From: Desulfatiglans anilini DSM 4660
Lineage (GTDB): Bacteria; Desulfobacterota; DSM-4660; Desulfatiglandales; Desulfatiglandaceae
DNA length: 64,000 nt
Assembly (NCBI RefSeq): GCF_000422285.1
Contig: NZ_AULM01000001.1
Coordinates: 124,001-188,000 of the forward strand
Reading direction: 5' to 3'
The position numbers were made by a program, and so were the translations under genes. The notes beneath the pieces were generated by a model. The model saw nothing but the letters and a program-made list of their open reading frames with translations. It was not told where the DNA came from and made no database searches. Shown piece by piece: positions 51,682 to 61,429 of this stretch (within the stretch, counting starts at the first letter, position 1; each line of letters starts with the position of its first letter).

Positions 51682-54081
51682 ATGACGCAATTCGACTTCA
51701 TCGGCACCGAGCTTCCAAGGCCGGACGCCCCCGATAAAGCGGCCGGCAAGGCCGTCTACATTCATGACTTCGTTCGGCCGGGCATGCTGTACGGCAAGAT
51801 CAAATACAGCCGATACGCCCATGCCAGGATCAAGGCCATCGACACCTCCAAGGCCGAGCGTCTGGCGGGGGTCCGCGCGGTGATTACAGGCTGCAACACG
51901 CCGCAGATCCGGATCGGATTCATCAAGGACAATGTGGCGCTCAAGCGGGACAAGGTGCGCCAGTTCCGGGACGAGGTGGCGGCGGTGGCCGCGATCGACC
52001 CGGAGATCGCTGCGGAGGCGGTGGATCTCATCGAGGTCGAATACGAGGAACTCCCCGGCGTCTTCGACCCGGAAGAGGCCCTGCAGGAAGGCGCGCCTCT
52101 GGTCCACGAAACGGATGCCCGGGGCCGGCCCAAAGTGGACAACCGGGTGCCCGTTCCCTGGAAGTTTGTTGCAGGAGACGTGGAAAAGGCGAAGCAGGAG
52201 GCCGCTTTTGTGGCCGAGGGCCGTTTTTCCACGCCGCTCATCCAGCAGTCCTGCATGGGTACGGCGGGATGCGTCGCGGAGTTCGATCTTCAAGGCAATC
52301 TGATCATCCACACGAAGACCCAGATCCCCTTCCTGGCCCAGAACGACTTCAACGCCGCCCTGTCGGCCATGGGGCTGAAGGGAAAGAACAGCCGGGTGAT
52401 CGTGCCGGCGCTGGGGGGCTCCTTCGGGACGGGCCTGGACACCCATGGCTACGAGTACATCGCCATCCTTCTCGCCTACAAGACGGGAAGGCCGGTGAAG
52501 ATCGTCCTCAACCGGGAGGAGGAGTTCGCCTACCTCTCACCCCGGCAGCCCACGCGGACGCACATCATCCAGGGCTGCAGCCGCGAGGGGAAGCTGACCT
52601 TCCGCGAGATCCGCATGCTGCTCGACAACGGCGCCTACACCTCCTGGGGGGCGACGACGCCGAGTGTGATGATGCTGCCGATCTCGTCCCTGTATCGTGT
52701 GCCCAACGTCTTTTACGAGACCACCATCGTCTACACCAACAACACCTACTGCCAGGCCATGCGCGGATACGGGAATCCGCAGGCGGCATGGGCGCTCGAG
52801 AGCAATCTGGACGAACTTGCAGAGGCGGCCGGGATCGACCCCTATGAATTCCGGCTCCTGAACTGCAACATCCCGAACGACATCACGCCGATGGGGCTCA
52901 ACATCACCTCCTGCGGCCACGAGGAGTGTTTGAGGACCGTCGCCGAAAAGCTCGACTGGAAGGCCAAGCGGGGTCAACAGCGGGGAAAGGCGCGCGGGGT
53001 CGGTATGGCCTCCCTGTTCCACGTGGGCGGCTCGGGCCGGGTTTACCGCTCCGACGGCACCGGAATCATCATGAAGCTGGACGATTTCGGCCATGTGTCG
53101 GTGATCACGGGCGGGGTCGAGATGGGGCAGGGGTTCCACAGCGCGCTGGCGGTGGCGACCGCCGAGGCGCTCGGTGTGACCCCGGACCGGGTCATGGTGG
53201 TGTCGGGCGATACGGCCACCTGTCCGTGGGATGTGGGGACGCATGCGAGCCGGGGCGCGTTCACCTCATGCAACGCGGCCATCCAGGCGGCTCAGAAGGC
53301 GAGAAAAAGGATCTTCGAACTGGCGGCCGAGCATTTCATGCCGAGGGTCCATTTCCGGATGAAGCTGCGGAAGAAGAAGGAGCCTGATTTCGAGATCCCG
53401 GACCTCGACTACGAGCGCTACTGCGACCCCTCGGAATTCGATCTCAAGAAAAACATCGTCTTCCTCCGCGAGGAGCCGGACAACCCCTTCCTGCAATTGA
53501 GCATCGAGGAGATTTTGCGCGAGGCGCATTTCAAGGAGCAGGGGACCATGATCGTCACGGAGGCCTTCTATGACCCCTGCAACCAGATGATCGACATGAA
53601 GACCTGCCGCGGCAACATGTCGGCGGCCTACATCACGGGGGCCCAGGGCGCCGAGGTCGAGGTGGACACCGAGACGGGACGGGTCAAGATCCTCCGGTTC
53701 GCGGCGGCGCACGACGTCGGCCAGGTGATCAATCAGCAGACCATCAAGGGGCAGATCTACGGAGGGATCGTCCAGGGCCTCGGCTATGCCCTCTGCGAGG
53801 AGTTCAAGACGGAGAAGGGGCGCAACCTGAATCCCAACTTCCTGGATTACAAGATCCTCTCGGCGCCCGATGTGGATTTTCCGATCGACATCACCTGCGT
53901 CGAAACGCACGACCCGGAGGGTCCTTTCGGGGCGAAGGGCGTGGGTGAGCCCGGATTGGTGCCGACGGCCCCGGCGATCGCGAACGCGGTCTACGACGCG
54001 ATCGGTCTCAGGATCACGGATCTGCCCATCACCCCGCAGAAGGTCCTGGCGGCCCTGAAAGCACGGAAAAAGGCGGCGTAA
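51682..54081 (+). CDS. Molybdenum hydroxylase molybdopterin-binding subunit
   Basis: The 799-residue protein is the catalytic subunit of a xanthine dehydrogenase-family enzyme. Visible motifs are LGGSFGTG, the GYGNPQAAWALE loop, GGVEMGQGFHSALA, and the catalytic Glu in GAKGVGEPGLVPTAPAIANAV. It hydroxylates or oxidises a carbon next to N, O or CoA thioester in the family; the substrate here is unknown. There is no maturation gene in the window. It is downstream of the FeS subunit by 89 bases. Confidence 0.92.
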   Translation: MTQFDFIGTELPRPDAPDKAAGKAVYIHDFVRPGMLYGKIKYSRYAHARIKAIDTSKAERLAGVRAVITGCNTPQIRIGFIKDNVALKRDKVRQFRDEVAAVAAIDPEIAAEAVDLIEVEYEELPGVFDPEEALQEGAPLVHETDARGRPKVDNRVPVPWKFVAGDVEKAKQEAAFVAEGRFSTPLIQQSCMGTAGCVAEFDLQGNLIIHTKTQIPFLAQNDFNAALSAMGLKGKNSRVIVPALGGSFGTGLDTHGYEYIAILLAYKTGRPVKIVLNREEEFAYLSPRQPTRTHIIQGCSREGKLTFREIRMLLDNGAYTSWGATTPSVMMLPISSLYRVPNVFYETTIVYTNNTYCQAMRGYGNPQAAWALESNLDELAEAAGIDPYEFRLLNCNIPNDITPMGLNITSCGHEECLRTVAEKLDWKAKRGQQRGKARGVGMASLFHVGGSGRVYRSDGTGIIMKLDDFGHVSVITGGVEMGQGFHSALAVATAEALGVTPDRVMVVSGDTATCPWDVGTHASRGAFTSCNAAIQAAQKARKRIFELAAEHFMPRVHFRMKLRKKKEPDFEIPDLDYERYCDPSEFDLKKNIVFLREEPDNPFLQLSIEEILREAHFKEQGTMIVTEAFYDPCNQMIDMKTCRGNMSAAYITGAQGAEVEVDTETGRVKILRFAAAHDVGQVINQQTIKGQIYGGIVQGLGYALCEEFKTEKGRNLNPNFLDYKILSAPDVDFPIDITCVETHDPEGPFGAKGVGEPGLVPTAPAIANAVYDAIGLRITDLPITPQKVLAALKARKKAA

Positions 54082-54276
54082 ACCCGAGGCGGCCCGCCCT
54101 GCCTGGATGGGATTGCCGGGCGGGCGACTGCAGGACCCCGGACGGATCATCACCGGATACGTTGGTGTCGTTCAAAGCAGAAAGGCCACCTGCTTCCATG
54201 GACTGAAGGGCGACCCCTTTGCGTATGGCTCCGGTCTCGGGGTGCACCTGCCGGAGCCACTGCTACCAGCGGGTGC

Positions 54277-56301
54277 CTATTTTTGGTAGACGGGTTTCCG
54301 CTTTTCCAGGAACGCTGCGATCCCCTCCCTGGCTGCATCCAGGCAAACGATTCTCGCAAACCCGCGGTAGCCTGCTTCGAGGGCTGCTTCAAGGGTCGCT
54401 GCGGCCGCCCCGGCTTCGATGGTCTCCATCATCACGGAGAGGGCTTCCCGGCTCAAGCGCAGCGAGCCGGACCTGGGCTCGGCGGGAAGATTGAAGGGGG
54501 GCAGGTCGACCTTTCCGTCGGGGATGCGCGGGATTCGGCCCTGGAGGGCCCGGGCAGCTGCTGCGGCATCCTGGATCAAGGCGGCGTAGTCGGCGGAGAG
54601 GTCCGTTACGATCCCCGCCGCGAAGGCCTCTTCGGCCCCGAGGGGGGCGGCGAGGCACAGCATGTCATGGAAGCGGGCGGCGCTTTGCGGCCATTTTCGG
54701 TAGGGCACGATGCAGCCGCCGATCCCCGGCAGGATGCCGAGGGTGATTTCGGGGAATTGGAAAAGGGCGTTGCGGGTCGCCACCATCGCATGGCAGCGGA
54801 TGGCGAGTTCCAGTCCACCCCCGAGGGCCATGCCGTTTACAGCCGCCACCACGGGCTTGTCCATCCGGTCGAGGAAGCGTTGGACCTTTGCCCATTCGCG
54901 GGCATCAGCGATCGATGCGTCGAAACGGCCGAGGACCTCCCGGAAACGGCCGATATCGGCGCCTGCGGAAAAGGCGCTCGGTCCATAGCCGGTCAACACG
55001 AATCCTTTGACGGCCGGATCCGGGGTGTGTCGCTCCAGCACAGACAGGACTTCCTGCACGATGTTCAGGTTGAGGGCGTTCCTGGCCTGCGGCCGCCGGA
55101 TGGTGATCACCTTGATCCCGTCCAGGTCGTCGATCAGGAGGGTGCGATAGAAATCCTGGTAGAAGGAAAGGGGTCCCTTAGCCCGGGGGAATCCAGGACG
55201 CTCCGCCTCGAATCTTTTCATGATCCGTCCAGCCTCCGCCTCACCCAGGTCCGCCAGAAAATCGAAGGGCCCTTTTTTGAAATCCAGGGCGATCTGGCAC
55301 CCGAAATGGAGATCCTCCCGTGTGCCGATGCCGCGGTCGACGATGTCGAAAGCCTGCGAAAAAAGGATCCCGAGGAGCCGGTCACGCACGGACTGGCTGA
55401 CATCGGCGGGGACCTTCAGCCCTGTTCCCGGCTTCGCGGTGTTCCACCGGTCGACCGATTGAAGGATGAGGGCCGGCCGATAAGAGGATCCTTCTTCCAT
55501 TTGGAGGGTGTTGGCCTCGACGATAATGGGGTTGCCGTTTGCCAGATTGAGGACGAAAAAGGGCCCCGCAGAGGCGAATTCCTCGGCGACGGCGTCGATC
55601 TCGGCGGCGGTCGCCCGGTCGAGGAGCCTGGCGGCTTCGTTGCACCAGTTGTCGAAGACGCGATCCAGCATGAAGCAGATGACATTGTCCGTGACGACGG
55701 GCGCCTTGCCGGTCATGGCGAAGAGCCAGCACAGGTAGGCCACGATGCCGGGGTCGGCCTTCTCCCAGCGGATCACCTCCACCGCCGGGTTGCGCCAGGC
55801 CGGTGCGAAGAAGTGGGTGACGGTGGCGCGCTCCGGATGCCGCAGCCCGGAGAAGATGCGGTCCGCAGGGATCGAACTGGTGTTGGAGGCGATGACGGCC
55901 TCAGGAGCGACGATCGCCTCGACCCGGGCGAAGATCTCCCGTTTGAGAGGGATGCGCTCCGTGGCGGCCTCGATGATGAGTTGACAGCCTTCCAGACGTC
56001 GGTAATCAGTTGTGTAATGGATGTTTTCCAGGATTCGGGCCGCTTTTTCGCGGGTCATCCTGCCGCGCTGAACAGCCTTTTCGGCGTAGCCCGAGAGGCG
56101 TTTTTCGGCCGCGAGCAGAGGGGGTTCGGCCACGTCGACCAGCGTGAGCGCGGTTTCTGGAAGGGCGCTCTTGAAGTAATAACCGATGTCCGGCCCGATG
56201 GTCCCGGCACCGACGATGCCGATGACCTCCGGCAGGGGCCGGACGGGCTGCTGAAAAAGGGGATTGAAGGCAGACGGGTAGAGTCTTTTTTCGTGATCCA
56301 T
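54277..56301 (-). CDS. Fused 3-hydroxyacyl-CoA dehydrogenase/enoyl-CoA hydratase
   Basis: The 674-residue protein has the dehydrogenase first (residues about 20-370: IGIVGAGTIGPDIGYYF, ASNTSSIPADRIF, the catalytic His in THFFAPAWRNPAVEVI). The hydratase/crotonase comes second (about 390-590: VITIRRPQARNALNLN, SAGADIGRF, AAVNGMALGGGLELAI, FPEITLGILPGIGG). FadB has the reverse order. The ATG at 56301 has AGGAGATC upstream. Its promoter carries the GTACACAGTATAC operator, which links it to the CoA-transferase group 17 kb away. Confidence 0.92.
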   Translation of the reverse strand: MDHEKRLYPSAFNPLFQQPVRPLPEVIGIVGAGTIGPDIGYYFKSALPETALTLVDVAEPPLLAAEKRLSGYAEKAVQRGRMTREKAARILENIHYTTDYRRLEGCQLIIEAATERIPLKREIFARVEAIVAPEAVIASNTSSIPADRIFSGLRHPERATVTHFFAPAWRNPAVEVIRWEKADPGIVAYLCWLFAMTGKAPVVTDNVICFMLDRVFDNWCNEAARLLDRATAAEIDAVAEEFASAGPFFVLNLANGNPIIVEANTLQMEEGSSYRPALILQSVDRWNTAKPGTGLKVPADVSQSVRDRLLGILFSQAFDIVDRGIGTREDLHFGCQIALDFKKGPFDFLADLGEAEAGRIMKRFEAERPGFPRAKGPLSFYQDFYRTLLIDDLDGIKVITIRRPQARNALNLNIVQEVLSVLERHTPDPAVKGFVLTGYGPSAFSAGADIGRFREVLGRFDASIADAREWAKVQRFLDRMDKPVVAAVNGMALGGGLELAIRCHAMVATRNALFQFPEITLGILPGIGGCIVPYRKWPQSAARFHDMLCLAAPLGAEEAFAAGIVTDLSADYAALIQDAAAAARALQGRIPRIPDGKVDLPPFNLPAEPRSGSLRLSREALSVMMETIEAGAAAATLEAALEAGYRGFARIVCLDAAREGIAAFLEKRKPVYQK

Positions 56302-56383
56302 CGCCGATCTCCTGAGAAAAGGGGCCCCTCGACGTGTCTGGCCGGGGGCGGGATTTTCCGCCATTTTTTGCTTTACTATAATC

Positions 56384-56411
56384 TGTATACTGTGTACAAG
56401 AACAGTGTCAA
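56384..56411 (-). promoter_or_regulatory. Promoter/operator of the fused dehydrogenase-hydratase gene
   Basis: On the minus strand TTGACA (56406-56411) and TATACA (56384-56389) are 16 bases apart. GTACACAGTATAC (56385-56397) overlaps the -10 box and matches the 37030 operator at 12 of 13 positions. Confidence 0.75.
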
Positions 56412-56534
56412 GCGAAAAGCCGGGGATGGCAAACAGAAGAGGATGGGGCGGCGACGGAGGCTGGCCGGGGTCGCACGAATTTCCGGCCCGAGCCGTATGG
56501 CCTCGAGTCAGGATATGGAAAGGGAGGAATGGGC

Positions 56535-58625
56535 ATGTCCCAAAAGCGTTTTCGATTGGGTTGCGACATTGGGGGAACGTTCACCGACTTCGTTCTACTC
56601 GACGACCAGACCGGCGAACTGACGATCAACAAATGCCTGACGACGCCGAAGGACCCTTCGGATGCCGTGGTGCAGGGCATCCAGGAACTGGAGGGGCGGG
56701 TCCCTGGTTTTGTCGGGGGGTTGGATGAGGTCATCCACGGAACGACCCTGGTCATCAACGCCATCATCGAGCGCAAAGGGGCCAGGACCGGCCTGATCAC
56801 CACGAAAGGGTTCCGCGACGTCCTGGAGTTGGGGCGTGAGATCCGGTACGCGCCCTATGACACCTTCGCCGAATTCCCCACGCCGCTCATCCCCAGGCGA
56901 TACCGTCTCGAAGTGGACGAACGGGTCCGCAGCGACGGCACGGTTCTGAGGCCGCTCGATGCGGAGGAGGGCCGGACGGTCATCCGCCGGCTGCTGGATG
57001 CGGGGGTGGAGTCGATCGCGATTTGCCTTCTGAACTCGTTCGAGAACCCCCGGCACGAACAGATGCTGAAGGCCCTGGTTCTCGAGGAGGCGCCCGGGCT
57101 ACCCGTCTCCATCTCCTACGATGTCCTGCCGCAGATCCGGGAATACGAACGAACGAGCACCACGGTCACCAATGCCTATGTCAAACCCTTGACCGGCCGT
57201 TACCTCTCCCGTCTTTCCGGGCGATTGAAGGACATCGGCTTCGATGGAAAGCTCTTCATCATGCTGTCGAGCGGGGGGATCACGTCGGTGGAGACCGCCG
57301 CCGAGTTCCCGGTCCGGATCATCGAGTCGGGCCCGACCGCGGCGGTGATTTCCGGTCAGTATTACGGCCGGCTGTTCAATCTGCCCGAGATGTTCTGCTT
57401 CGACATGGGGGGTACCACCGCCAAGTCCTGCCTCATTCAGGGAGGCGTTGCCGGCGTGGTGCCGACCTTCGAGGTGGGGCGGGTGCAGCGGTTCATGAAG
57501 GGGAGCGGCCTCACGATCCAGGTGCCGGTGGTGGACCTGATGGAGATCGGCGCGGGCGGCGGCAGCATCGCCAAGGTGAGCCGCATGGGGACGCTCCAGG
57601 TCGGTCCGGAGAGTTCGAGCGCGGACCCCGGTCCCATCTGCTACGGGCGGGGGGGGACGGATCCGTGCGTGACGGATGCCGACCTGCTGCTGGGGTATCT
57701 GGACGCGGACTACTTTCTGGGCGGCGAGATGAAGCTCGACCTGGAGGCTGCGCGCCGAGGGGTGGAGGAAAAGATCGCCGGACCGCTGGGTGTCAGCTTT
57801 CTGCAGGCCGTCTGGGGGATCCATGATCTGATCAACGAGACCATGGCCGCAGCGGCCAAGACCCACATCGCCGAAAAGGGCGGCAACCCGAACGTGGTGA
57901 CGGTGGCGGCCTTCGGGGGCGCCGGTCCGGTGCACGCCTATGGCCTGGCCAAGAAGCTCGGTGCCCCGCGATTGATTGTGCCGCCGAACGCCGGGGTGGG
58001 TTCGGCCCTTGGGTTTTTCACGGCCCCCAGGGCCTTCGACCTTGTGCGGAGCCACAAGGTGGCGCTGGAGCAGGCGGATTTCGCCTCGCTGGAGGCCATC
58101 TTCCGGGAGATGGAGACGGAAGGGGCGCGGACGCTCCAGAAGGCGGGCGGAGAGACGATCAGCTTCCAGCGCTCTGTGGATGTGCGCTTCGTCGGACAGG
58201 GTTCGGAGACCAATGTCCTCGTGCCCGGCGGCGATTTTGCCGAAGTCGAAAAGGAGTTTATCCGGGCGGCCTTCGACGAGATCTATGAACGGCTCTACGG
58301 CCGGACCTACAAGGATTCGCCGGTCGAGTTCATCAATTTCAAGGTGCGCGCGAGCCTGCCCGAGCGGCTGCTGCAACTCCCGAAATGCCCGCGGACCGGC
58401 GGAAGCCTCGCGGACGCCGTGAAGGGGAAGCGCCCGGCCTTCTCGGGAATCACCCGGGACTTCATTCCCTATACCGTCTATGACCGCTACCGCCTCTTCG
58501 CCGGGGCGGAATTCGAGGGCCCCGCGATCATCGAGGAGCGCGAGTCCACCTTGATCGTCGGCGAAGATGCCCGGGTGAAGATCGACGAATATGGTTTTCT
58601 CTGGATCGATATGGAGGAGGTGTAA
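56535..58625 (+). CDS. hyuA: Hydantoinase/oxoprolinase A family protein
   Basis: The 696-residue ATP-binding subunit has LGCDIGGTFTDFVLLD near the N-terminus, HGTTLVINAIIERKGARTGLITTKGF, and the ATPase core with CFDMGGTTAKSCLI. Relatives include 5-oxoprolinase, N-methylhydantoinase and the acetone/acetophenone carboxylase subunits. The ATG at 56535 fits GGGAGG seven bases upstream better than 56529. It is transcribed divergently from the fused dehydrogenase and coupled to hyuB. Confidence 0.9.
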   Translation: MSQKRFRLGCDIGGTFTDFVLLDDQTGELTINKCLTTPKDPSDAVVQGIQELEGRVPGFVGGLDEVIHGTTLVINAIIERKGARTGLITTKGFRDVLELGREIRYAPYDTFAEFPTPLIPRRYRLEVDERVRSDGTVLRPLDAEEGRTVIRRLLDAGVESIAICLLNSFENPRHEQMLKALVLEEAPGLPVSISYDVLPQIREYERTSTTVTNAYVKPLTGRYLSRLSGRLKDIGFDGKLFIMLSSGGITSVETAAEFPVRIIESGPTAAVISGQYYGRLFNLPEMFCFDMGGTTAKSCLIQGGVAGVVPTFEVGRVQRFMKGSGLTIQVPVVDLMEIGAGGGSIAKVSRMGTLQVGPESSSADPGPICYGRGGTDPCVTDADLLLGYLDADYFLGGEMKLDLEAARRGVEEKIAGPLGVSFLQAVWGIHDLINETMAAAAKTHIAEKGGNPNVVTVAAFGGAGPVHAYGLAKKLGAPRLIVPPNAGVGSALGFFTAPRAFDLVRSHKVALEQADFASLEAIFREMETEGARTLQKAGGETISFQRSVDVRFVGQGSETNVLVPGGDFAEVEKEFIRAAFDEIYERLYGRTYKDSPVEFINFKVRASLPERLLQLPKCPRTGGSLADAVKGKRPAFSGITRDFIPYTVYDRYRLFAGAEFEGPAIIEERESTLIVGEDARVKIDEYGFLWIDMEEV

Positions 58626-58627
58626 TC

Positions 58628-60367
58628 ATGGGCCGGACCTTTGATCCCGTCACGCTGGAAATTCTTTGGCGGCGCTTGATCTCGATCGTGGACGAGGCCG
58701 ACAGCTCCGTTTCGCGCACGGCCTTCTCGAGCCTCCTGCGGGATGCGCATGACTACACCTGCATGTTCACCGACAGCCGCGGGCGTGAACTGGCCCAGGG
58801 AACCTTCGCCACGCCCGGGCAGTCCGGCGCAATGGCCCTTGGCATCAAGCGGCTGGTAGAGCGCATTCCGCTCCAGAGCCACAGGGACGGCGACGTCTAC
58901 ATCACCAACGACCCCTGGGCGCTGGCCGGGCACTTGAACGACGTCTGCGTGATGAGTCCGATCTTTTTCGAGGGGCGGCTGGCGGCCTTCACCGCCTGCG
59001 TCTTCCACCATTCGGATATCGGCGGCCGGGTCTCTTCCGACAACCACGATGTCTTCGAGGACGGCCTGTTCATTCCGCTGGTGAAGCTTTACGACGGCGG
59101 GGTGGTCAACGAGGCGGTCCTCGAGATGATCCGCTGGAATGTCCGCACCCCCGACGAGGTCATCGGGGACATCCGCTCGCAAATCGCCGCCAACCACGTT
59201 TGCTCCCGGAAGATATGCCAGATGCTGGCGGAATACGAGATGGACAACCTGGACGACCTGGCCGACGAGATCATCGGCCGTACGGAAAAGTCCATACGGT
59301 CGGCGATCGCCAAGGTCCCGGACGGGGTTTATCGAGCCGAGGGGATCGTGGAGCAGATGGAAGGGAAGGGGGACGTGGTCATCAAGGCCGCGGTGGAGGT
59401 GCGGGGAAGCGACATTCACGTGGATCTCGAAGGGTCTTCGCCCCAGGTGGACTGGGGCGGAAACGTCGTCTACAATTTCACGTACGCCTATGTCTTCATG
59501 GCCGTCAAGAGCATCTTCGATCCGGACATCCCCAACAACGACGGATGCGCGGCCCCGATTAACCTGGTGGCGCCCGAAGGGAGCGTCGTGAACTGCCGGT
59601 TCCCGGCGGCGGTGGCGGCCCGGATGCAGATCGGGCATTTTGTGACGGAGATCATTTACCGCGCCCTGGCCGGGGCGGTGCCGGCGCGTGTGATTGCCGG
59701 GAGTGGCGGCACCCCCGCCACGATGAATGTCTTCTACGGCCGGCGGAAGGACGGCAACCCCTGGCACTCGGTTATCATCCGTGGCGGCGGCATGGGGGCG
59801 AGCGCGGCCGACGACGGCAACTACGTCTACATCTTTCCGGCCAACGGCGCCAATACGCCGGTGGAGATCTTCGAGAGCGACACGCCGCTCATCGTGGAGC
59901 GAAGGGAGTTGCTGCCCGATTCAGGAGGGCCCGGACGCACGAAGGGGGGCCTCGGACGGCGCGTGGTCTTCCGGGTTCCGGACGATGCCTATGCGCCCCT
60001 TCCGCCGGTCAAACTCGGCATCCAATCGGGCCGCTATCGCTATCCGCCCGAGGGTCTCTTCGGCGGTCTTCCGGGCGGGAGGGCCCGTTTTCTGGTCAAT
60101 GAGGAGCAAGGCAATCCATACGGGCTGACGCAGCTCAAACCCGGGGATGTCGTGACCATGGATGCGGCCGGCGGCGGCGGATACGGTCCCCCTCATGAGC
60201 GCGAGCCCGAGCGGGTCCTGGCGGATGTCGAGAACGGCTATGTGTCGATCGAGGTGGCGCGGGAAAAGTACGGCGTGGTGATCGACCCTCGGACACTCGC
60301 GCTGGACCTCGCGGCCACCGAGGCGCTGCGGGCACGCCTGGCGGGTGCAGGCAAGGTCGATCGGTAA
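58628..60367 (+). CDS. hyuB: Hydantoinase B/oxoprolinase family protein
   Basis: The 579-residue partner of HyuA has the family core FDPVTLEILWRRLISIVDEA, NDPWALAGHLNDVCVMSP, FHHSDIGG and the C-terminal GGGYGPPHEREPERVL. GGAGGAGG lies upstream of the ATG, two bases after the HyuA stop. The pair may hydrolyse a cyclic amide or carboxylate a ketone; no gamma subunit of acetone carboxylase is nearby. Confidence 0.92.
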   Translation: MGRTFDPVTLEILWRRLISIVDEADSSVSRTAFSSLLRDAHDYTCMFTDSRGRELAQGTFATPGQSGAMALGIKRLVERIPLQSHRDGDVYITNDPWALAGHLNDVCVMSPIFFEGRLAAFTACVFHHSDIGGRVSSDNHDVFEDGLFIPLVKLYDGGVVNEAVLEMIRWNVRTPDEVIGDIRSQIAANHVCSRKICQMLAEYEMDNLDDLADEIIGRTEKSIRSAIAKVPDGVYRAEGIVEQMEGKGDVVIKAAVEVRGSDIHVDLEGSSPQVDWGGNVVYNFTYAYVFMAVKSIFDPDIPNNDGCAAPINLVAPEGSVVNCRFPAAVAARMQIGHFVTEIIYRALAGAVPARVIAGSGGTPATMNVFYGRRKDGNPWHSVIIRGGGMGASAADDGNYVYIFPANGANTPVEIFESDTPLIVERRELLPDSGGPGRTKGGLGRRVVFRVPDDAYAPLPPVKLGIQSGRYRYPPEGLFGGLPGGRARFLVNEEQGNPYGLTQLKPGDVVTMDAAGGGGYGPPHEREPERVLADVENGYVSIEVAREKYGVVIDPRTLALDLAATEALRARLAGAGKVDR

Positions 60368-60394
60368 GGCGGGAGTCGGCGTCTGCTGCGAAAG

Positions 60395-60411
60395 GCCGGG
60401 AGTCTCCCGGC
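60395..60411. terminator. Weak hairpin between convergent hyuB and marR
   Basis: GCCGGGA and TCCCGGC form a 7-bp stem with a three-base loop between the convergent ends of hyuB and the MarR gene. There is no T-run, so it is only a possible terminator. Confidence 0.35.
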
Positions 60412-60450
60412 TTCGCGTCGGCCGTCGCCGGGTGCCTTGGGGGCCTTGCG

Positions 60451-60909
60451 TCAGCGTTGCTTCTTGTGCGTCAGGATGCTGGAGAGCGTCTTGAGCAGAA
60501 GCTGTTTTTCTTCACCCGAATAGGATGCGAGGTATCGTTTCACGTTCCGCTCCTTGTCGGCTGCGATATCCTGCAATACTTGGCGGCCTTTGGGGGTGAT
60601 CTGGAGGCGTTTGAGACGGTCGTCGTCCGGGTCGTTTTGCCGGACGATGAACCCCGCTTTCTCGAGGCGCTTGGCGATGCCGGTCATGTTGGCCCCCGAG
60701 ACGAGCATGATGCGGTTGACGTCCCGCATCGTGTTTTGTCCGTTCCGCGAAGCATCCAGAACGCGTAGCACATTGTATTGAGGAAAGGTGAGCCCGTGGT
60801 GCTTGAAAAGGGCGGAGGCCTCCTTCTTGAAGCGCTCGGCTAGCCGGACGATCGCCATCATCACCTTTTCGTCGATGCTCATGTCGTTCTGGTAATCGTT
60901 GTCTACCAT
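60451..60909 (-). CDS. MarR family regulator
   Basis: The 152-residue protein has the MarR winged helix: LTFPQYNVLRVLDASRNG, MRDVNRIMLVSGANMTGIAKRLEKAG and the wing VRQNDPDDDRLKRLQITPKG. It is transcribed away from the GlcD-like gene. Its own promoter (60944-60972) and the palindrome at 61440-61458 are likely binding regions; the ligand is unknown. Confidence 0.92.
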   Translation of the reverse strand: MVDNDYQNDMSIDEKVMMAIVRLAERFKKEASALFKHHGLTFPQYNVLRVLDASRNGQNTMRDVNRIMLVSGANMTGIAKRLEKAGFIVRQNDPDDDRLKRLQITPKGRQVLQDIAADKERNVKRYLASYSGEEKQLLLKTLSSILTHKKQR

Positions 60910-60943
60910 GTCTATTACGCCTTCCTTTTCATCTTGACGGCAT

Positions 60944-60972
60944 TGTTAAGCTGTAAATAGATAAATTGTCAA
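60944..60972 (-). promoter_or_regulatory. Promoter of the marR gene
   Basis: On the minus strand TTGACA (60967-60972) and TTAACA (60944-60949) are spaced by 17 bases, about 35 bases upstream of the ATG at 60909. The surrounding ATTGTTGACAATT is partly palindromic. Confidence 0.65.
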
Positions 60973-61429
60973 CAATGAAATGTGTTTTTTTTGCCTCACC
61001 CCACGGTGCGGGGGTGCTCTTCGCAGAAATTGACGGCTCCTTCCAAGGGCCTCGTCACCTTCTGCGTCCCGCGTGCGCTGTCTGGGGATCCTCTCATCTT
61101 TGACCCGCCCTCTGATCTGTTCGCAAAGGTCTTTTCCCGCCCACAGCCTTGACTGCCCGGTTTCATGCCAGCGGTTTCATCCCCGCCTTGCGGGATCGAT
61201 CCCGATCCGCCCCATGACGGTTTCCATCTGTTCCTTTCCTGGGCAGAGAGCCTGCAGTTCTGGTGAACATATGGATTTAAAATGGTTTATCTAGATGTCC
61301 ATCCGGAAATGTTTTTCCGGTGCAACCCCGTTTCCAACCCGGATTTAAGGAGCCGCATCTCCGGGTTGATAGCTGCGCCGCGGAAGGAAACCGCCTCCGA
61401 AAAAATAAAGATGAGACCCCGGAAAACTC
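60973..61429. other. Long intergenic region between marR and the GlcD-like operon
   Basis: This stretch contains a repeat fragment at 61298 but no gene that I can support. Short frames here lack ribosome binding sites or family features. Confidence 0.4.
61298..61350. repeat. Left-end fragment of the 274-bp repeat family
   Basis: TCCATCCGGAAATG at 61298 and the following TTTCCGG, AACCCC and TTTCCAACCCGG follow the left end of copy B closely over about 50 bases. The rest of the element is absent. Confidence 0.55.

Noticed and set aside
54283-56622. 779-codon plus-strand open frame opposite the fused dehydrogenase/hydratase
   Set aside because: It is antisense to a protein with intact motifs in both domains, and is explained by codon bias.
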